From Armillaria gallica (Eukaryota; Basidiomycota; Agaricomycetes; Agaricales; Physalacriaceae), in the NCBI GenBank assembly GCA_037576215.1, contig JBANDB010000001.1, positions 2,046,001-2,110,000 of the forward strand: DNA of 64,000 bases, read 5' to 3'. Below are positions 46,594-59,400 of this stretch, one piece after another. How positions within the stretch are numbered: the first letter of the stretch is position 1; every line of letters begins with the position of its first letter. The position numbers and the translations under genes were made by a program. The notes under the pieces were generated by a model that was given only the letters and a program-made list of their open reading frames with translations, was not told where the DNA came from and ran no database searches.

Positions 46594-49500
46594 GTGCAGG
46601 CACACCAGAACCACAAACACAGCAGATACGAATTCTACAAATGAATAATCACAAAGCTAAGGCAGCTGCTTTTGATAGAGTCAATGGCATCACTAACCCT
46701 CTAGATACGTGCTATGACATCCTCTACGAGCAAGAACCATATATCGACTCATTTGGCAATGCAAAATCAAACAGCCGATGGGAGATAGTCTACCCATCGT
46801 TATGATGGAGCGAAAAAGATGGGCCAGTCCGTGCTGTATCACTCGTCAATAAGGCAATCAGTACGAATGCATGGGAACAGCTCTATTTCCCCAGCAATGA
46901 TGTCGTAGTAATACAGGTGTGTGGCTCATGGGGACAACTCACTATATTTAATATTTATAATGATGGGATGCACTCGCAAACCCTGGACACATTGGAGAAA
47001 TATGTGGATGGAAACAGGCATGCTATTTATACCCACATTGACGATATGATGATTTGGATGGGAGACTTCAACTGGCATCACCAGCATTGGGATGATCCAG
47101 CCAATGGCCACTTGTTCACAAAGGAGGCCTTAGGGGCAGCACAGATCCTCGTGGATATGGTGGCAGATTTCAACATGTTCATGACACTACCTCCAAGCAT
47201 ACCCACATTCCGAGTCCCAGCGACAGGGAACTGGACACGGCCAGATAACGTGTTCTGCAGTGAGGCTCTTGTTGAGCTCGTAACAGTTTGCGATGTGATG
47301 CCAGAGGAGCAGCTAGCGCAGGCTGATCATACCCCATACTGACAGTTATTGATTTACCACTAGACAAGAGACCGGTCGAGAACAAACTCAACTATTGGAT
47401 GGCCGACTGGGAGGAGTTTTGCAAGGCACTGCATAGCTGAATAGAAGAGGAAGTCGGACTGGCTGTTCCCCTCCTAACCGAGCTGCAGCTACTTGCTGCT
47501 GTGGATAAGCTGATGAAGGCGATTCTGGCAGTCATAGCGGAGAAGGTCCCAGTGACTAAGCTATGCCCAGCATCAAGACGATGGTGGACAAGGGAGCTCG
47601 AGGACCTTAAAATCCTTCGCAGCAAGCTAAGCCATCAGTCATACATATACCAGGCAGCACCAGAGCACCCTAGTCATGTACAGCACAAGGTAGTCAACAC
47701 AAAATTCAAAAGTGCAGTGGATCAGGCAAAAGAAGAACACTGGCGCGAGTTTCTCGAGGATGTTGATGAGCATACTATCTGGACAGCTAACAGGTATATC
47801 TCCAGCACTCCTACAGATGACACCTATGCTCGGATTCCAATGCTCAAGTACAAAATGGGCAACAGTCAGAGGACAGCTGAGACTAACAAGGCAAAGGCAG
47901 AAGTACTGAAGCGTGCGTTTTTTCCGCCGAAGCCAACAGACTTACCTGACTATGACATGTCACGGCGGCCCCATACTCTACCAAACCCGCCGCCTATCAC
48001 TGTTGAACAAATACGAGGAGCGATCGCAAAGCTTCAGCCATATAAAGCAACAGATCCTGATGGAATGTCTAATGCAGTCCTCAAATACGCAGGCGAGGAA
48101 TTCATCTTTCATCTTTTGTACATCTTCCGAGCTATTATGGCACTGGGAGTTTACCCGGATCTATGGAAGGACTTCTGGACCATTGTTCTAAGGAAGCCAG
48201 GATGGGAACGATATGATCTAGCTAAGTCATTTCGGCCAATTGCTATACTAAAGACACTTCTAAAACTGTTCACATCTGTTCTAGCAGAAGATATCTCCTA
48301 CCTCACAGAGAAGCATCAAATGCTTCCAAGAACACAATTTGGAGGGCGACCGGGTCATGCGGCAACAGATGCTGTCCACATGATAGTTCAGAAGGTGCAG
48401 AACACATGGCGAAACAGGCGAGTGGTCTCTATTCTCTCCCTTGATGTCGAGGCAGCCTTTCCAAGCGCCATGATTGAAAGACTTCTCTTCAACATGTGAA
48501 GACGAGGTGTCCCAGAGGCATACGTGTGCATTGCCAGCCTAATCCTGCACAACAGGCGAACACAACTCAAGTTCGATGGATTTCTATCCGACTGGATGGA
48601 TATAGATAATGGGTTTGGGGCAGGAGACCTGATCTCAATGATCTTTTATGATTTTTACAATGCGGACTTCTTTGATATACCAAGCTCGCGTCATGAAATG
48701 GCTGTAGGTTTTGTTGATGACAAGACGGTCATTGTTGAAAGCAAATCCTTGGAAAACAATGTCGCTATGTTGGTAGACTTTATGGAACGGCGAGGCGGTG
48801 GATTCAGTTGGTTCAAACGACACAGAGCAACAGCTGAAATCTCAAAAACGAATGTTCTCCATTGTTCACGACGACGGATACCTGATCCCAGAAGGCCTAG
48901 AAAGACAATGCCTGAACCACGGCCCCCACTTGTTCTACAAGGCGAGGTGGTAAAGTGCAAGACAGCCACACGTATATTGGGTGTCATGATCGATGAGGAG
49001 CTCAAATGGGATGTAGAGAGAGAGTTTGCGCTATCAAAAGCTACATCATGGGTTAATTTCGTCAACTCTCACGCTGTTCATCAGGTGTCCCCCTATGGTA
49101 TATGAGGCAGCTGTACCTAACAGTTGCGGTTCCGAAGATGACATATGGGCTGGAAGTATGGTACACACCCCCATGGCTACCTCACGGTGCTAAGCGCCGA
49201 TCAGGCTCAGTCAAGGCACTAAAAGGTTTTCAGCGTCTGCAGAGGATGGCACTAGTGGCAATAACAGGTGGCCTAAGAACAGCGCCAACTGACCTACTAG
49301 AAATGCATGCTAACATCCTGCCAGTTGATTTGCTTCTCGAAAAAAGATGCCATAAAGCTTTTCTTCGACTCTACTCACTCCCTTCATCTCACCCTCTATA
49401 TTCACAGGTACGGACTGGTTACAAGCGCCAGGACATTGCTCGCTACAAAACACAATTCCACCTGATGCCATGGATTCTCAACCTACCACAGCCAGACAAA

Positions 49501-50580
49501 GTCGAGACAATAGGACCGGTACATCGAAGAGCAACATAAAAGCCATGCTTCCAGACTATCGTGCCGGAGAACAAGAAGATGGCATTAGCAACGGTAAACT
49601 ACACAAGCGCCGAAGCTAGTGTATGGACTGATGGATCTGGTATTGATGGCGAAGCCGGAGCCGCGGCAGTACTGAAGATCGGGGGAAGAACCACTTGAGT
49701 TCTTCGCTATCACCTAGGGCCTCTTACTCACCATACAACATTTGATACAGAAGCAGTGGGGATGGTACTGGGCATACACTTGCTCAAGGAGATTACAAAC
49801 TTCAACCAGCTTGACGGAGTGCAGCTCCTACTAGATGGTAAATCAGTAATCGAGGCCACAAACAAGCGGAAGGTAAAGAGTGGCCAAGCTTTCATAGAGG
49901 CGTTCTTCGAAGCTACGGAGACACTTGGTGGAAGAATTCAGCGGCCAGACAAGTTCACACTTGTATGGGTACCAGGACACATGGGCATTGATGGGAACGA
50001 AGAGGTGGACCTAGAAGCGAAACGAGCAGCACACGGTGAGTCTAGTCCAGAACAGGAGCTGCCTGAGATGTTGCGGAAGGCAACACCAGCCAGCATATCA
50101 GCGCTACAACAGAGTTTCGTCGAAAAGCTGAAGCGCAGATGGAAGAAACGGTGGGAAGGATCTCCATGGTATCGGCGGTTCCAAGGAGTCGACCTTCGTT
50201 TCCCACTGACAAAATTCACCACTATCACAAAAGATATGAAAAGAAGGCAGACGTCACTACTGATTCAATTGCGCACAGGTCACATACCACTGAACGCATA
50301 TTTGCACCGCTTCAAGAAAGCTGATTTCCCCTTCTGCGAAAGCTGCTACGCCAAAGGAGTAGAAGTGAAGGAGACCGTTCATCACTTCATCTTCGAATGC
50401 CCCAAGCATCAGAGTCTACGAACAGATATGAAGAAAGGGATGGGAAGAGGAGCAACATCAATGCGGAGCATGATGGAAAACGTAACAACCGTCAAGGCCT
50501 TACTGAGATATATAGGGAAGACACGGCGATTCCAAGCCACCATGGGTAACGTTTATCCGGAAAGTCCCACTAACGCTTAA
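46590..50580 (+). pseudogene. LINE ORF2: endonuclease, reverse transcriptase, RNase H
   Basis: ATG 46590 overlaps the ORF1 stop (ATGA). APE endonuclease: LQMNNHKAK, EQEPYID, MGDFNWHHQHWD, TRPDNVF. RT: KATDPDGMSNAVLKY, SFRPIAILKTLLKLF, TQFGGRPGHAATDA, SLDVEAAFPS, GFVDDKTV. C-terminal RNase H: VWTDGSGIDGEAGAA, DTEAVGM, LLLDGKSVI, PGHMGIDGNEEVD; then a Cys/His end (FCESCYAKG...HHFIFEC). TGAs at 46803, 47438, 48497 and 49696 replace arginines. There are frameshifts near 47337 and 49098, and a TAA at 49537. Nicks target DNA and copies the RNA in place in active relatives. Confidence 0.9.
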
Positions 50581-51021
50581 TTTATTCAGCCTATTTAACG
50601 CACCAAGACACGACACATTACGACACTCACGAAACGCTTAACCAGCACCCCACCCTGAAGATATTCCCTGGTAATCGGCAACCATGGTCTCGGGACCACG
50701 CGAACACAAAACAGCGCAGCACGAGACAGAAGCACAAGGGTAACAGATTCGAGACAGGCTGTCTGTTTACTATTTTCTTCCTGGTGCCCTTTGGTACTTA
50801 ATGGTAGGGCGAGCAAGCCACCAAACCGACAAAAGCCGGAGCGAGAAGGGATGAATCGGCGGCCATCAAAAACAGAGTAGGATACTCTGGACTGTAGGGG
50901 GGATTGCGCCCGTCTACAGGGCTTTTGGAGCCGACGGAGTAGACTAGACAGATTAGTGTCGCGCCATGGGGCCCGCCCCAATGCACAATAATATTGAATC
51001 AAAAAAAACAAAAAAAAAAAA
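50581..51021 (+). other. LINE 3' UTR and A-rich tail
   Basis: Non-coding sequence ending in two adenosine runs (51001-51021) next to the target-site duplicate. Confidence 0.8.
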
Positions 51022-51031
51022 GGTAAAGAAA

Positions 51032-51583
51032 TGGTACCAGGAAAAATCAACAAAAGCGTGGAGTATTACTACCCTTTATGGGTATGGCAGCAGATAGACC
51101 AGGGGTGCAACACAGAAGGGTGGGGCAGTCGACATTGGCGTCTAGCTATGGAAAGGTTCGTCACAGACTAGCAGCTGCTCAGCCTCTCGAGTGTCTTTCC
51201 TGCGTCCCCGAAGGTACACATGGGCGCCGATAGTACTCCAGAGAATGGATAGATGCGTCAAGCACACGAGCCCAATCTCCGCAACGACTTTCAACCCGTC
51301 CGACGCTCATCCCTCGCCCCAAAAAGGAGTATCTTTGGGAACAAGAGCGACGGAGGGAAATGTCTGGTACGTTGCTTGGCTATTATGGCCAGACCCAGCT
51401 AGAGCACATCGAGGGAGACAGTATACTCAGACCTTACCCGCTCGCGAGAGAGAACGGTGATGTTCTGTGCGAAACGAGCACTGCGGCATTGAGTCAACTG
51501 GGGGAGTGAGGAAAAGAATTAGGGGGCGGCGCCTTCTTATATCGCAGTGTGTTTGGTCGTGTTGTTTGTCTCGCCCAAATAAG
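51032..51583. other. Upstream region of the 51584 gene
   Basis: The open frame of the next gene extends up to about 51467 without an ATG, so its 5' end may lie further up. No other feature recognised. Confidence 0.3.
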
Positions 51584-52036
51584 ATGACCCGGCCTTACCG
51601 GCCCACTGTCTCTTCTCTTCTATCATCAAGGTCTGTCGTTGATTTGACGCGCATATATGCTTATACACAGACGACATACGCGTTAGAACTTAGCGCGATG
51701 TTGCTGAACGTGGTCCTCGAAACGCACGCTTGGGCATCAGCGCGCCCCAAACACGAGAGTCAAGTCGCGGTGCAGAAGTTTGAAAAGAAGATATCCCAAG
51801 TCATGGAGGTCGAGAAGGAGCAAGGCGCGTCACCGTTCTCTCTGACATCCCTTCCTTCCGTTATCTTTGGTAAGAGTCATTCCATCGCGATATATCAAAT
51901 TTCTTGCTTACATCTTCTCTCTAAAGTCGTGCGTTTCTGACACGTCCTCTTTACAGAACAAACGCGGGAACGGCTGAATGAATTCGTCTGTCGTATGAAG
52001 ACTGCTCTGGCTGCACTCACTGGTCTTGGTCTATGA
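51584..52036 (+). CDS. Hypothetical protein, two exons
   Basis: Exon 1 51584-51869, intron 51870-51956 (GTAAGA...TTTACAG, 87 nt), exon 2 51957-52036 ending in TGA; phases agree. 121 residues. The middle and C-terminus look helical (VAVQKFEKKISQVMEVEKEQ; QTRERLNEFVCRMKTALAAL). No family recognised. The frame stays open upstream, so this could be the C-terminal part of a larger protein. CpG-rich and free of internal stops, unlike the adjacent LINE. Confidence 0.55.
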
Positions 52037-52561
52037 TTGTTCTTCTTTCGGTTGTGCTCGCTGTTGCTTTGCTATCGTGTATTTGTTTCGGTCCTTTTCG
52101 TTTTCGTTATTTGGACCCGTCTGGCATTTCTGCTGTATCAAATACTCATTTCCTACTTAAATAAGTCTCGACGCTTGATTTTGAATCTGATGAGGGACAA
52201 TGCACATAATTATCCTTCGGTGACATCTGCGAATTTCCAAACGAAAAAATACGTCAGCTTACTGACACGAGAGTACAAAGAGATAACATGCCTATCAAAC
52301 GAGAAACACCCTCATTATCTCTATCAATTCGCCACGTAACCCAACACCAGGTGAGTCTGATTCCCTGGGCCAACAGCAGGTATGATATGGAGCGAAGATG
52401 TGTACAACTATCCGCCATACTGTACAGTGATTTGAAGCGCCTCGCAGAACGGTCATTGGCGCTATGTAATCTGAAAAAGGATAGCTCGACAGATACCTTT
52501 TCCAGGTTAAGACGCAAAGTTAGATGAACACAACGAGATAACGCATGTTGTAGCGGTAACT
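52037..52561. other. Intergenic
   Basis: T-rich downstream sequence of the previous gene, then short overlapping open stretches. Nothing supported. Confidence 0.3.
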
Positions 52562-53000
52562 TCAGTGATAATCGGCAAAGAGTCCTCGTCGTAAAAACGT
52601 CCGGAAACCCACCATCACAACAAGGGCATCAGCTCTAGGCTCTGTACCATAACGGTTGAATTCCAGATGAAGTAGTCGAGGGCATAGACTGTGAAGAGCG
52701 TTGAGGGGCGCCGTCTCTGATTCCCAGGAATTCCAGCTGTAGGATATGACCAAGGTGTCAAGGTTTTCGAACTTGCGACTAGTTAGAATCTGGAATAAAG
52801 CCATGTCCGGCATGACTTCCACAGGTACTGTACCATCGGAATGAGCAGGAGGGAGATAAGGTAGAAGTCATTCAGTACGCCAAAGCCGATGCACCTACCT
52901 TTGAAGAGACGCCAACGAGCTGGAATATAAGCAAGTCAGAATCGCGTGTAAAAGAAATCAAAGCAAGCTTACCTCGGGTAAATCCAAACTCTCCATATGA
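52562..53000 (-). CDS. LRR/F-box-like C-terminal fragment
   Basis: Minus strand. The open segment 52822-52562 encodes FENLDTLVISYSWNSW and LNALHSLCPRLLHLEFNRYG and ends FLRRGLFADYH*. The 'LHSLCPRLLHLEF' pattern resembles the leucine-rich C-terminus of basidiomycete F-box proteins. Upstream GT-AG pairs near 52900 and 52970 suggest more exons, but no F-box was found. Partial gene or remnant. Confidence 0.35.
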
Positions 53001-54200
53001 GTCAAACACCCACGCCGTCACCCAACCCCACGTCGCTCTCAACAGACGGCGGCTATTTAATCAGCCGCGACGGGTTCGACGGGGTTGAGCAAAGGTGTAG
53101 GCTGGTTGACTCCTCGTTGTTGAGATTCATGCAGGGTCGAGGCGAGTCTGAAAATGCTTCGTAAGTTGATGTTGTGTCTGATGGGAACGGAAACTTACCA
53201 TATTCTTCAGCCCAGGGAATACACAGCTAAACAGGCGGCCTGTGAGTACAGAACATCACAAAGGAACGGTGGAGTGAAACATACCACTTGCATGTTTCCG
53301 AGTACTTGTCCTGGAATTACTAATACTTCGAACTGTTGTTAGTTTGAAGGAAACATAAATCCTGCTCGTCGGACGTCGATAGGTCGTGGTGGCATGAAGG
53401 TCGTCCCAGTGATGAGGACGTCGTTCTCGAGTCAGACAGCTGAATACAATCAATTAATGATGAAGGCAACTGCTGACATGACAGCAACGTACCTTGGGCT
53501 TCGGTGTCTTCGAGCTCCACACTTCCTCATCTCCTTGCTCGCCGGACGTCGATACATTGTGGCGGCCCAATATTCGACGTCCTCGATGGCTGTCAGATCA
53601 TTAGAGTACAAGTCTGCAACTAAACATTAGTGAGAACATAGTTGTAGATGATGCTTACATACCTCGACACCATCTGCTCGCCGGATGTCTAGTTAAATAA
53701 TTAGCAAGCAGTCGTTGACGACGCAGACATGTACTTTCCATCCATGAATACACTCCACCACCTCGACGACATCATGCTATTCCTCGCTCGCGGCGGACCA
53801 TAGTACCCCTCCCTCCTTCAACATATCCATAGTCATCCTTGAGCTTGAGGGAGGACGGTGAACGAGAGAAGGGCGCCGAAGGGAGCCGGGGTGGGGGATA
53901 TCCAAGATCTCTTCCTCGCCGCCGACACCCTGCTCGCCGAAGGTGATCCACGCGTATCCACGTTTCCCGTTTGCATTGCCCTATCCACGGCTCCATGTTC
54001 ATGGCGGTAAGGTCTTCGTGACTACGTTATTGAAGGATTGTAATGAAGAGAATGTTGTGGGACACTGAATGGAAAGGAAGCGAAGATGGGAGAGGATGGC
54101 CGAGGTAGGAAACGTCCTCCTCCCTGACGTCGACACCTTGCTCGCCGGCCGTCCCTGGTCCCGTGCTAGTATCCTCGCTCAAAGCCTGGTAGCTGACTCA
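53001..54200. repeat. Region with recurring GCTCGCCGGACGTCGA-like motif
   Basis: The motif TGCTCGYCGGACGTCGA or close variants recur near 53364, 53537, 53671, 53930 and 54130 at irregular spacing, often after GACACC. Read on the plus strand several encode (V)DTLLAG or SLLAGRR, so they might be exon repeats of an intron-rich gene. No complete model could be built. Confidence 0.4.
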
Positions 54201-54395
54201 AGCCATTGTTTGTAACTCGTCGTGAGCTCTGGAAAGGGAATGGCGTCCTCACTGTATAGCGTAGGGTACCGGGGATGGTGGTAGCCGGCCAGCGGGGATG
54301 TGGATGTGATGGGTGGATGGAGAGGGAGGGAGGTCATGGTTGCATGTCCGCGCACTCGACACGGATGACATCCCATTACCATGTGATTCCAGGAC

Positions 54396-54746
54396 CTAGC
54401 TGCGAAGGGATAGATGAGACACAAGGTGGAGGATGCTCAAAGATGTACTCACCAAGTACCCTGCATGTATCTCAGGCAAGTCGACGCGCTGTGCGCGTCT
54501 CGTCTCGTCGTTCCGTGTTGTAACTTTTGCAAACGATAAATGCGTTCCTAGATATGGGACACCGCTCGCCGCAGGGCGTTGACCTCGGAAAAATGGCCTT
54601 GCGGATGCGATAAATCTTGATGTATCGAGAACGGCGCAAGGTAAGAAGATTACTGCGGACGCGACACATTGGTGAGAGGAGGTATGGACTTGACGGAGAG
54701 AGTAGCGTGGTGGCAAAGGACTATGAGGCTGTAGCTGAGGGTCCAA
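54396..54746 (-). CDS. Hypothetical ORF, minus strand
   Basis: Open minus-strand frame from ATG 54746. It contains RQVHTSSHQCV, ARPFFRGQRPAASGVPYLGTHLSF and AKVTTRNDETRRAQRVDLPE, followed by a GTGAGT donor and an AG near 54406 that would add a short final exon. Basic, Ser/Arg-rich start might be a mitochondrial presequence. Family not recognised. Confidence 0.3.
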   Translation of the reverse strand: MDPQLQPHSPLPPRYSLRQVHTSSHQCVASAVIFLPCAVLDTSRFIASARPFFRGQRPAASGVPYLGTHLSFAKVTTRNDETRRAQRVDLPEIHAGYLVSTSLSILHLVSHLSLRS

Positions 54747-54794
54747 ATGGGAGGAGACGTTCAGCTGTATAGATGGCGACGTCGATATCGATGA

Positions 54795-54925
54795 CCTTGA
54801 AGGCGTCTGAGCTTAGTCAGCGCCTTGTTGGCCATCGGACCGGATTCCGGCTTCAGAAAATTTCTTTCCAAAGCAAGTTCACCACGAACCAAATCGCTCT
54901 GGATGCTGGGATGAACACGGAGCCT
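54795..54925 (+). repeat. TIM54 5' flank, copy without the insertion
   Basis: Matches 39085-39173 plus 40130-40163, including the start ATG (54911) and NTEPP, then diverges. Retains CpGs that are TG/CA in the other copy and lacks the 956-bp insertion, so it records the pre-insertion state. Confidence 0.75.
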
Positions 54926-55286
54926 CCAACAAGCAGCCGTCAACCTCCCGTCCCACAGGAAAATGGCTGCCCTTATAAACTTTCGACCTCCCTCCGCCGT
55001 CTCTATAAATAGCCACCCCTCCCCCGAGACGACCTCTTCCCTCCAAGACGCCCCCGTCCATTTCCTCCTCCGCTCTGTCCGCGCATGCTATATCGCGCAC
55101 ACATCCCTCCGTGTAGACTCCCCCACACGCGCGTGCTTTCCGTATACATCCGCGCCCTGCGTGTCTTCGACTCCTATCGAGAGCGGGTCAGATAAAGCTA
55201 ATCCACTCGAGTCTACATACCTTGTGTTTGGTACTTCCGTATTCTGTCACTCCATACCTTCGCCGACTCTATCACTCACTGCGCCT
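54926..55286. other. Unassigned, C-rich
   Basis: CT- and CpG-rich sequence with overlapping open stretches on both strands. No gene supported. Confidence 0.3.
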
Positions 55287-55830
55287 TCAAACCGCTGGTG
55301 TAGCCGCCGGTAAGCATCCTTCTACCGCCTTGCTAGGTCCTACGATATTGTACCTTGTAATTAGCATCAATGCAATAAGAAACAGTCTACGTACCTGTGC
55401 TTTGAAGGTTCCGTGTGAACTTTGGAGTATCAGTCAACGAGCTACATAGGAAACCAATCAGAATAGAGTCAAATGAACATATAGAATGCCGTACCTGGCA
55501 CAGCGTGGCCTTGGGGTCCAAAATAATCCTGTCCTTCTGTGCCAGACTATCTGGTCTACCGCCGAGTTAGCTTGCATAGCAACGGAGAGAGGGCGTACAC
55601 GTACCTGACTACCCAGTTCATACTCTTTACACCCAGTTCTCTGTCGTGCTGCCATGTTCGAACGCCATTGACAGAATCTGAGAGCAGATATAAATCAAGA
55701 TCTGTTAGTTATCGTACTGTTCAGTGTGCGATCCGGTCCTCACCTGGTACGGCCGACGAGTCCTTCAGTGACCGTGAGTTTATGCGAGTCAGACCTCCTA
55801 CACCGTCACTCTGCCGCCGATGACCTAGGT
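55287..55830 (-). CDS. Intron-rich hypothetical gene, 3' exons
   Basis: Minus strand. A chain of short exons with consistent phases: QSDGVGGLTRINSRSLKDSS; then DLDLYLLSDSVNGVRTWQHD continuing to KSMNWVV; then RPDSLAQKDRIILDPKATLC; then FTRNLQST; then GPSKAVEGCLPAATPAV ending in TGA at 55287-55289. Donors are GTGAGG, GTACGT, GTACGG and GTACGT. Exons further upstream (to about 56150) are likely but ambiguous. Family not recognised. Confidence 0.4.
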
Positions 55831-56405
55831 TAGAGCAGGTCAAACGAGGATATAATTCGACCGGCTTACCTTGATATCATCGCAGAGAGCGCCTTCCGCC
55901 ATAGCGCATCACATCTCTCCCATCTGAGCCATGCATGAGCTCGAAGAATAGTAGAGAAACGAGCCCTATATGCCGACGCGTGATGCTTGTCGTGCAGCCG
56001 TCGTTTGTAGTCCTACGAAATGCTACAAAGAAATTGTTAGTACGCTCGGAGAATGCGATACTGTCAACTATATACCTAGGGCGTGAATAGGTCATCGAGT
56101 TCGTTGGCCTGCGAGACTGGGTTAGCGAGGCGTTGATAGTGAGAGCCAAATTTGCTATGGAGGAAACGGAGTGTATAATAAAGATACCAGGAAGATGATG
56201 AATGACCAGTGACCAGAGACGTAAGAGGAAGATGCTTCGGAGCGGAAATAGCCGAGAGTGACGGTTGTTTTCTCTTCCGTCATATCTTCGCGGTTCACTG
56301 CCTGTTACTTAACGTTTACGACTGCAGACGAACGTTCAATTTGAAGCAAAACCCTCAGATAAAATTACAAGCGCAAAATTCCCTGAAAATCGTGCTGCAT
56401 ATATT
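55831..56405 (-). other. Probable 5' part of the minus-strand gene and intergenic DNA
   Basis: Minus-strand open pieces near 55877-56149 (for example an ARFSTILRAHAWLRW reading) separated by GT-AG-like signals; no unique model. 56200-56405 has no recognised feature. Confidence 0.25.
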
Positions 56406-59400
56406 CTCATCGTCACTCCGGAGTCAGTACTGAAGTACTTCAGTGCCCACCTACCTACCCGATGATTCATTCACCGATCCAACCTGCTGTCCAAGAATGG
56501 AGAAGAAAGGCCAGCAGAGCGAGGGTACCTTTAGAGCAGCCATATTTTCAAAGAAATGATTGGATTTTTTCGTCACTACCGGTATGTATGATTATAGCCT
56601 GCCCACTGTCATCCTTATTCACAATCTCAATGCAGGCCGCGCCCGTCTTCAAGCTTCATTTTCGCAGAATTCAGTAAAATTTGAAGCTATCTTAACGCTT
56701 GATAGCCGATGTAGAGAGTACTGAGGAGAGCGTACTGTGCGTTAAGCGTCCTCCTATGTGTCCGTTAGGCTCAGCTCCATGTCCCCTCCAGGAACCTCGA
56801 AGTCAGACCCAGAGTCTCCACATGCGAGATCTAGGATAGGTCTCAGATGTTAAGGTGCTGGAAGACGTACCCAGGCTGTCTTCCCTTCTCCTCGGACGTT
56901 ACCCAATGACGGCTCACGTAAAAGGTCTCAGAGGACGTTTTCCCTCATTTCCTGGCTGTATTGCAGGAAACAAGACGACTGCCCCCCCGGCCCCCATACG
57001 ACCATCACAGCACATCTATTGACCTATTGCCGTATCGTTTCCGACAAACGTGTTTCTGGTAGTTCACCGAATGAACATCAATCTCCTCCCAAAATCGTCG
57101 GCTCTCCTATACCCCAGTCACAGTGGCGGGTTACAGCCTTGTTGTGATCCGTAATATTACCCAGTCTCTCTCGGTCGCCCATCCGCCCAATTACGCGCTT
57201 TGTCAATCTTTAAATAAAGGTGGATATCGATCATCGCTGTGAGAGGAGACACGCTGTGCTGACAACTACATCCGATAGGATGACCCTGGCCTCGACGATC
57301 TGTGCTGCTCCCTACGACCTAACATGATGATTCTCAGGATCGTCGATTCATATCGATAGGAAAGGGGATGAGCTACGGGTCGCTGAGTGTCGAGTCACAG
57401 CTGGGAAGATATGAAGTCCGGGGAGAAGATTTATCCCGTATGATCCTACTTGTAAGTGTAACATTTGAGGACCGTCACTGTACCTCCTTCTTTTCCTGAT
57501 GTTATTCTGATTGCCGCTTTATCTCTCAGAGATTTTCACGTCGCTTCATATGCCCGATAATCCAAAGACCGGATAAATCATCACCGAACTCGTAACTTGT
57601 CTGCCTTGCCGTGTTCCCTTGCAGTACCTATGATATATTTATTATGTTTCGGCTTTCTTTATTCGTTCAAGCCGCATGATCTCGCTCATCAACGTTCAAA
57701 AGTGATGTCTAAAACGAGGAGGGAGGCTGCCGAAGTCAGGAGATCGCTTGTACCTTGTTACCTGGGCCCATTCGTCTCTTATAGATTCCATCTGACCTCA
57801 GCTGATGATGTACGTCCCATTGAATAAGTATCGGCGCTCGACTCATTGTTCTTCACTAGAGCCTCTTTGAACTCTACACGCTAATATGTTCATTCTACGC
57901 AGTCCGTTTGAGTCAGCATATGCAGTGCGAAATCTTCACCGTGTGGTGATACCTTGGCTGGCGTCGAATCAAAGACGATTGATCCAGAACAGAGCTGACC
58001 ATTGTGGAGGCATTCAGAACCAGATGTGGGAGGTACAACAAGGAGGTTCTCTCCATCAACGTGCAGTAGATAATGGTGCGCGCTCACCACTCGTATTCAA
58101 TGAAAGCAAGAAATGTACTCATACAGATATCAACAGATATGCCTATGTTTGCCGTCGATCTTCCTGTCGTCGTCTATGATGGGGTCTTGGGTCTAAATGT
58201 TACGGATGGGTTAGCGCTGAGAAGTACACCGGTAGCTCAACATCACCGCGATTGATGCTTATCGTCTTCTGTAGGTCCTGAGCACCGGATATGATATCTC
58301 TCAGCTATCCGCTGCCTTCGTACATCCGACTTATCCGGAACGATGTCCTGCAGAGGCCAACATTGGAATACAGGCTCAAATTAACGCGGCACGAGACCTA
58401 GGATTCTGACCATGTGTCTCCATTAAGTTCAACGACGGCGAAGTATGCTCATTCGAAGACGCATCGATCGCCTTGCCGCAAGGACGTTAATTTTCCAAGA
58501 ACGTGTCCGCAGGGTTGGCAGCTGACTTTGGGTCTGTTGCTTGTGGACAGGAGAGCGTAGTGAATGGGTTTTTGCACTGTCAACGGTACGTTTGTTCCCA
58601 CGAGCTCTTACAGCCGTTGCTGACTTGTGATACAGAACATCAACAACCATGGGGGAGGAGAGGCTATTTCGGAGAACTGCGTGGATTTGGATGCCGTTAG
58701 CACCTCAAAGAACGGCCGGCGCTTCAGAAGGAGACAATGGATATTCACACTAGAAGTGAAAGTAACACTTCAAAGTGTAAGGCGATGACGGGCGAAGACG
58801 GCCGGCTATTGTATTTTTTCTTGGAGGAATTTAACGGGCTTACAAGTCAATACTGAGTACGCCTTGACTGTGTATCGTCGCGGATGAATCGAACACGATC
58901 TCCACGTGTAGACCGTGTTTCCCGGCCTTCTTCCACCGGCATACGTCTCTGGAATTTTTATTTTGCCTTCTGACACCTATCACGGTGACTTGAGCATCTC
59001 TCCTCTGCACTCCCTGGGACGATGTCTTGAAAGCATTGAAATGGGAAATAGTGGGTACAGTTCAGCTACAATCGTTTCGAGTACTTACCTACTTCGACGA
59101 TGTTAGTGCTCTCATGGTTTACAGGACGCTCGCTGTTGCTTCGCACCAGGTCGATTTGGAAACACGTGTGCTCTGCATTCACAACACCACAGAGACCAAT
59201 GGATCCAGCTCCGAGCGTAGCCGCTACTTCCGACCAGAATACGAACATAATCTCGCCTTCAATGATGGTAGAGGAGACGCAACGCCCGACGGGGAGTGAT
59301 CTTTCAGATAATGGGAGATCCGTGTTGGAGGCGACACCCGGTTTGTCGACTGCCCCACGACCAGAAGTACCCGCAGCATCGTCGGTGGCGGGTAGTCAGA

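Larger units (their letters stand above)
44707..51021 (+). mobile_element. LINE non-LTR retrotransposon (APE, RT, RNase H)
   Basis: Flanked by a perfect target-site duplication GGTAAAGAAA (44697-44706, 51022-51031) and ending in an A-rich tail at 51000-51021, so both ends are defined. Two ORFs on the plus strand, ORF1 with zinc knuckles and ORF2 with endonuclease, RT and RNase H, as in fungal Tad/I-type LINEs. At least five in-frame TGAs and about two frameshifts make it inactive. 5' leader 44707-44856, 3' UTR 50581-50999. Confidence 0.93.
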
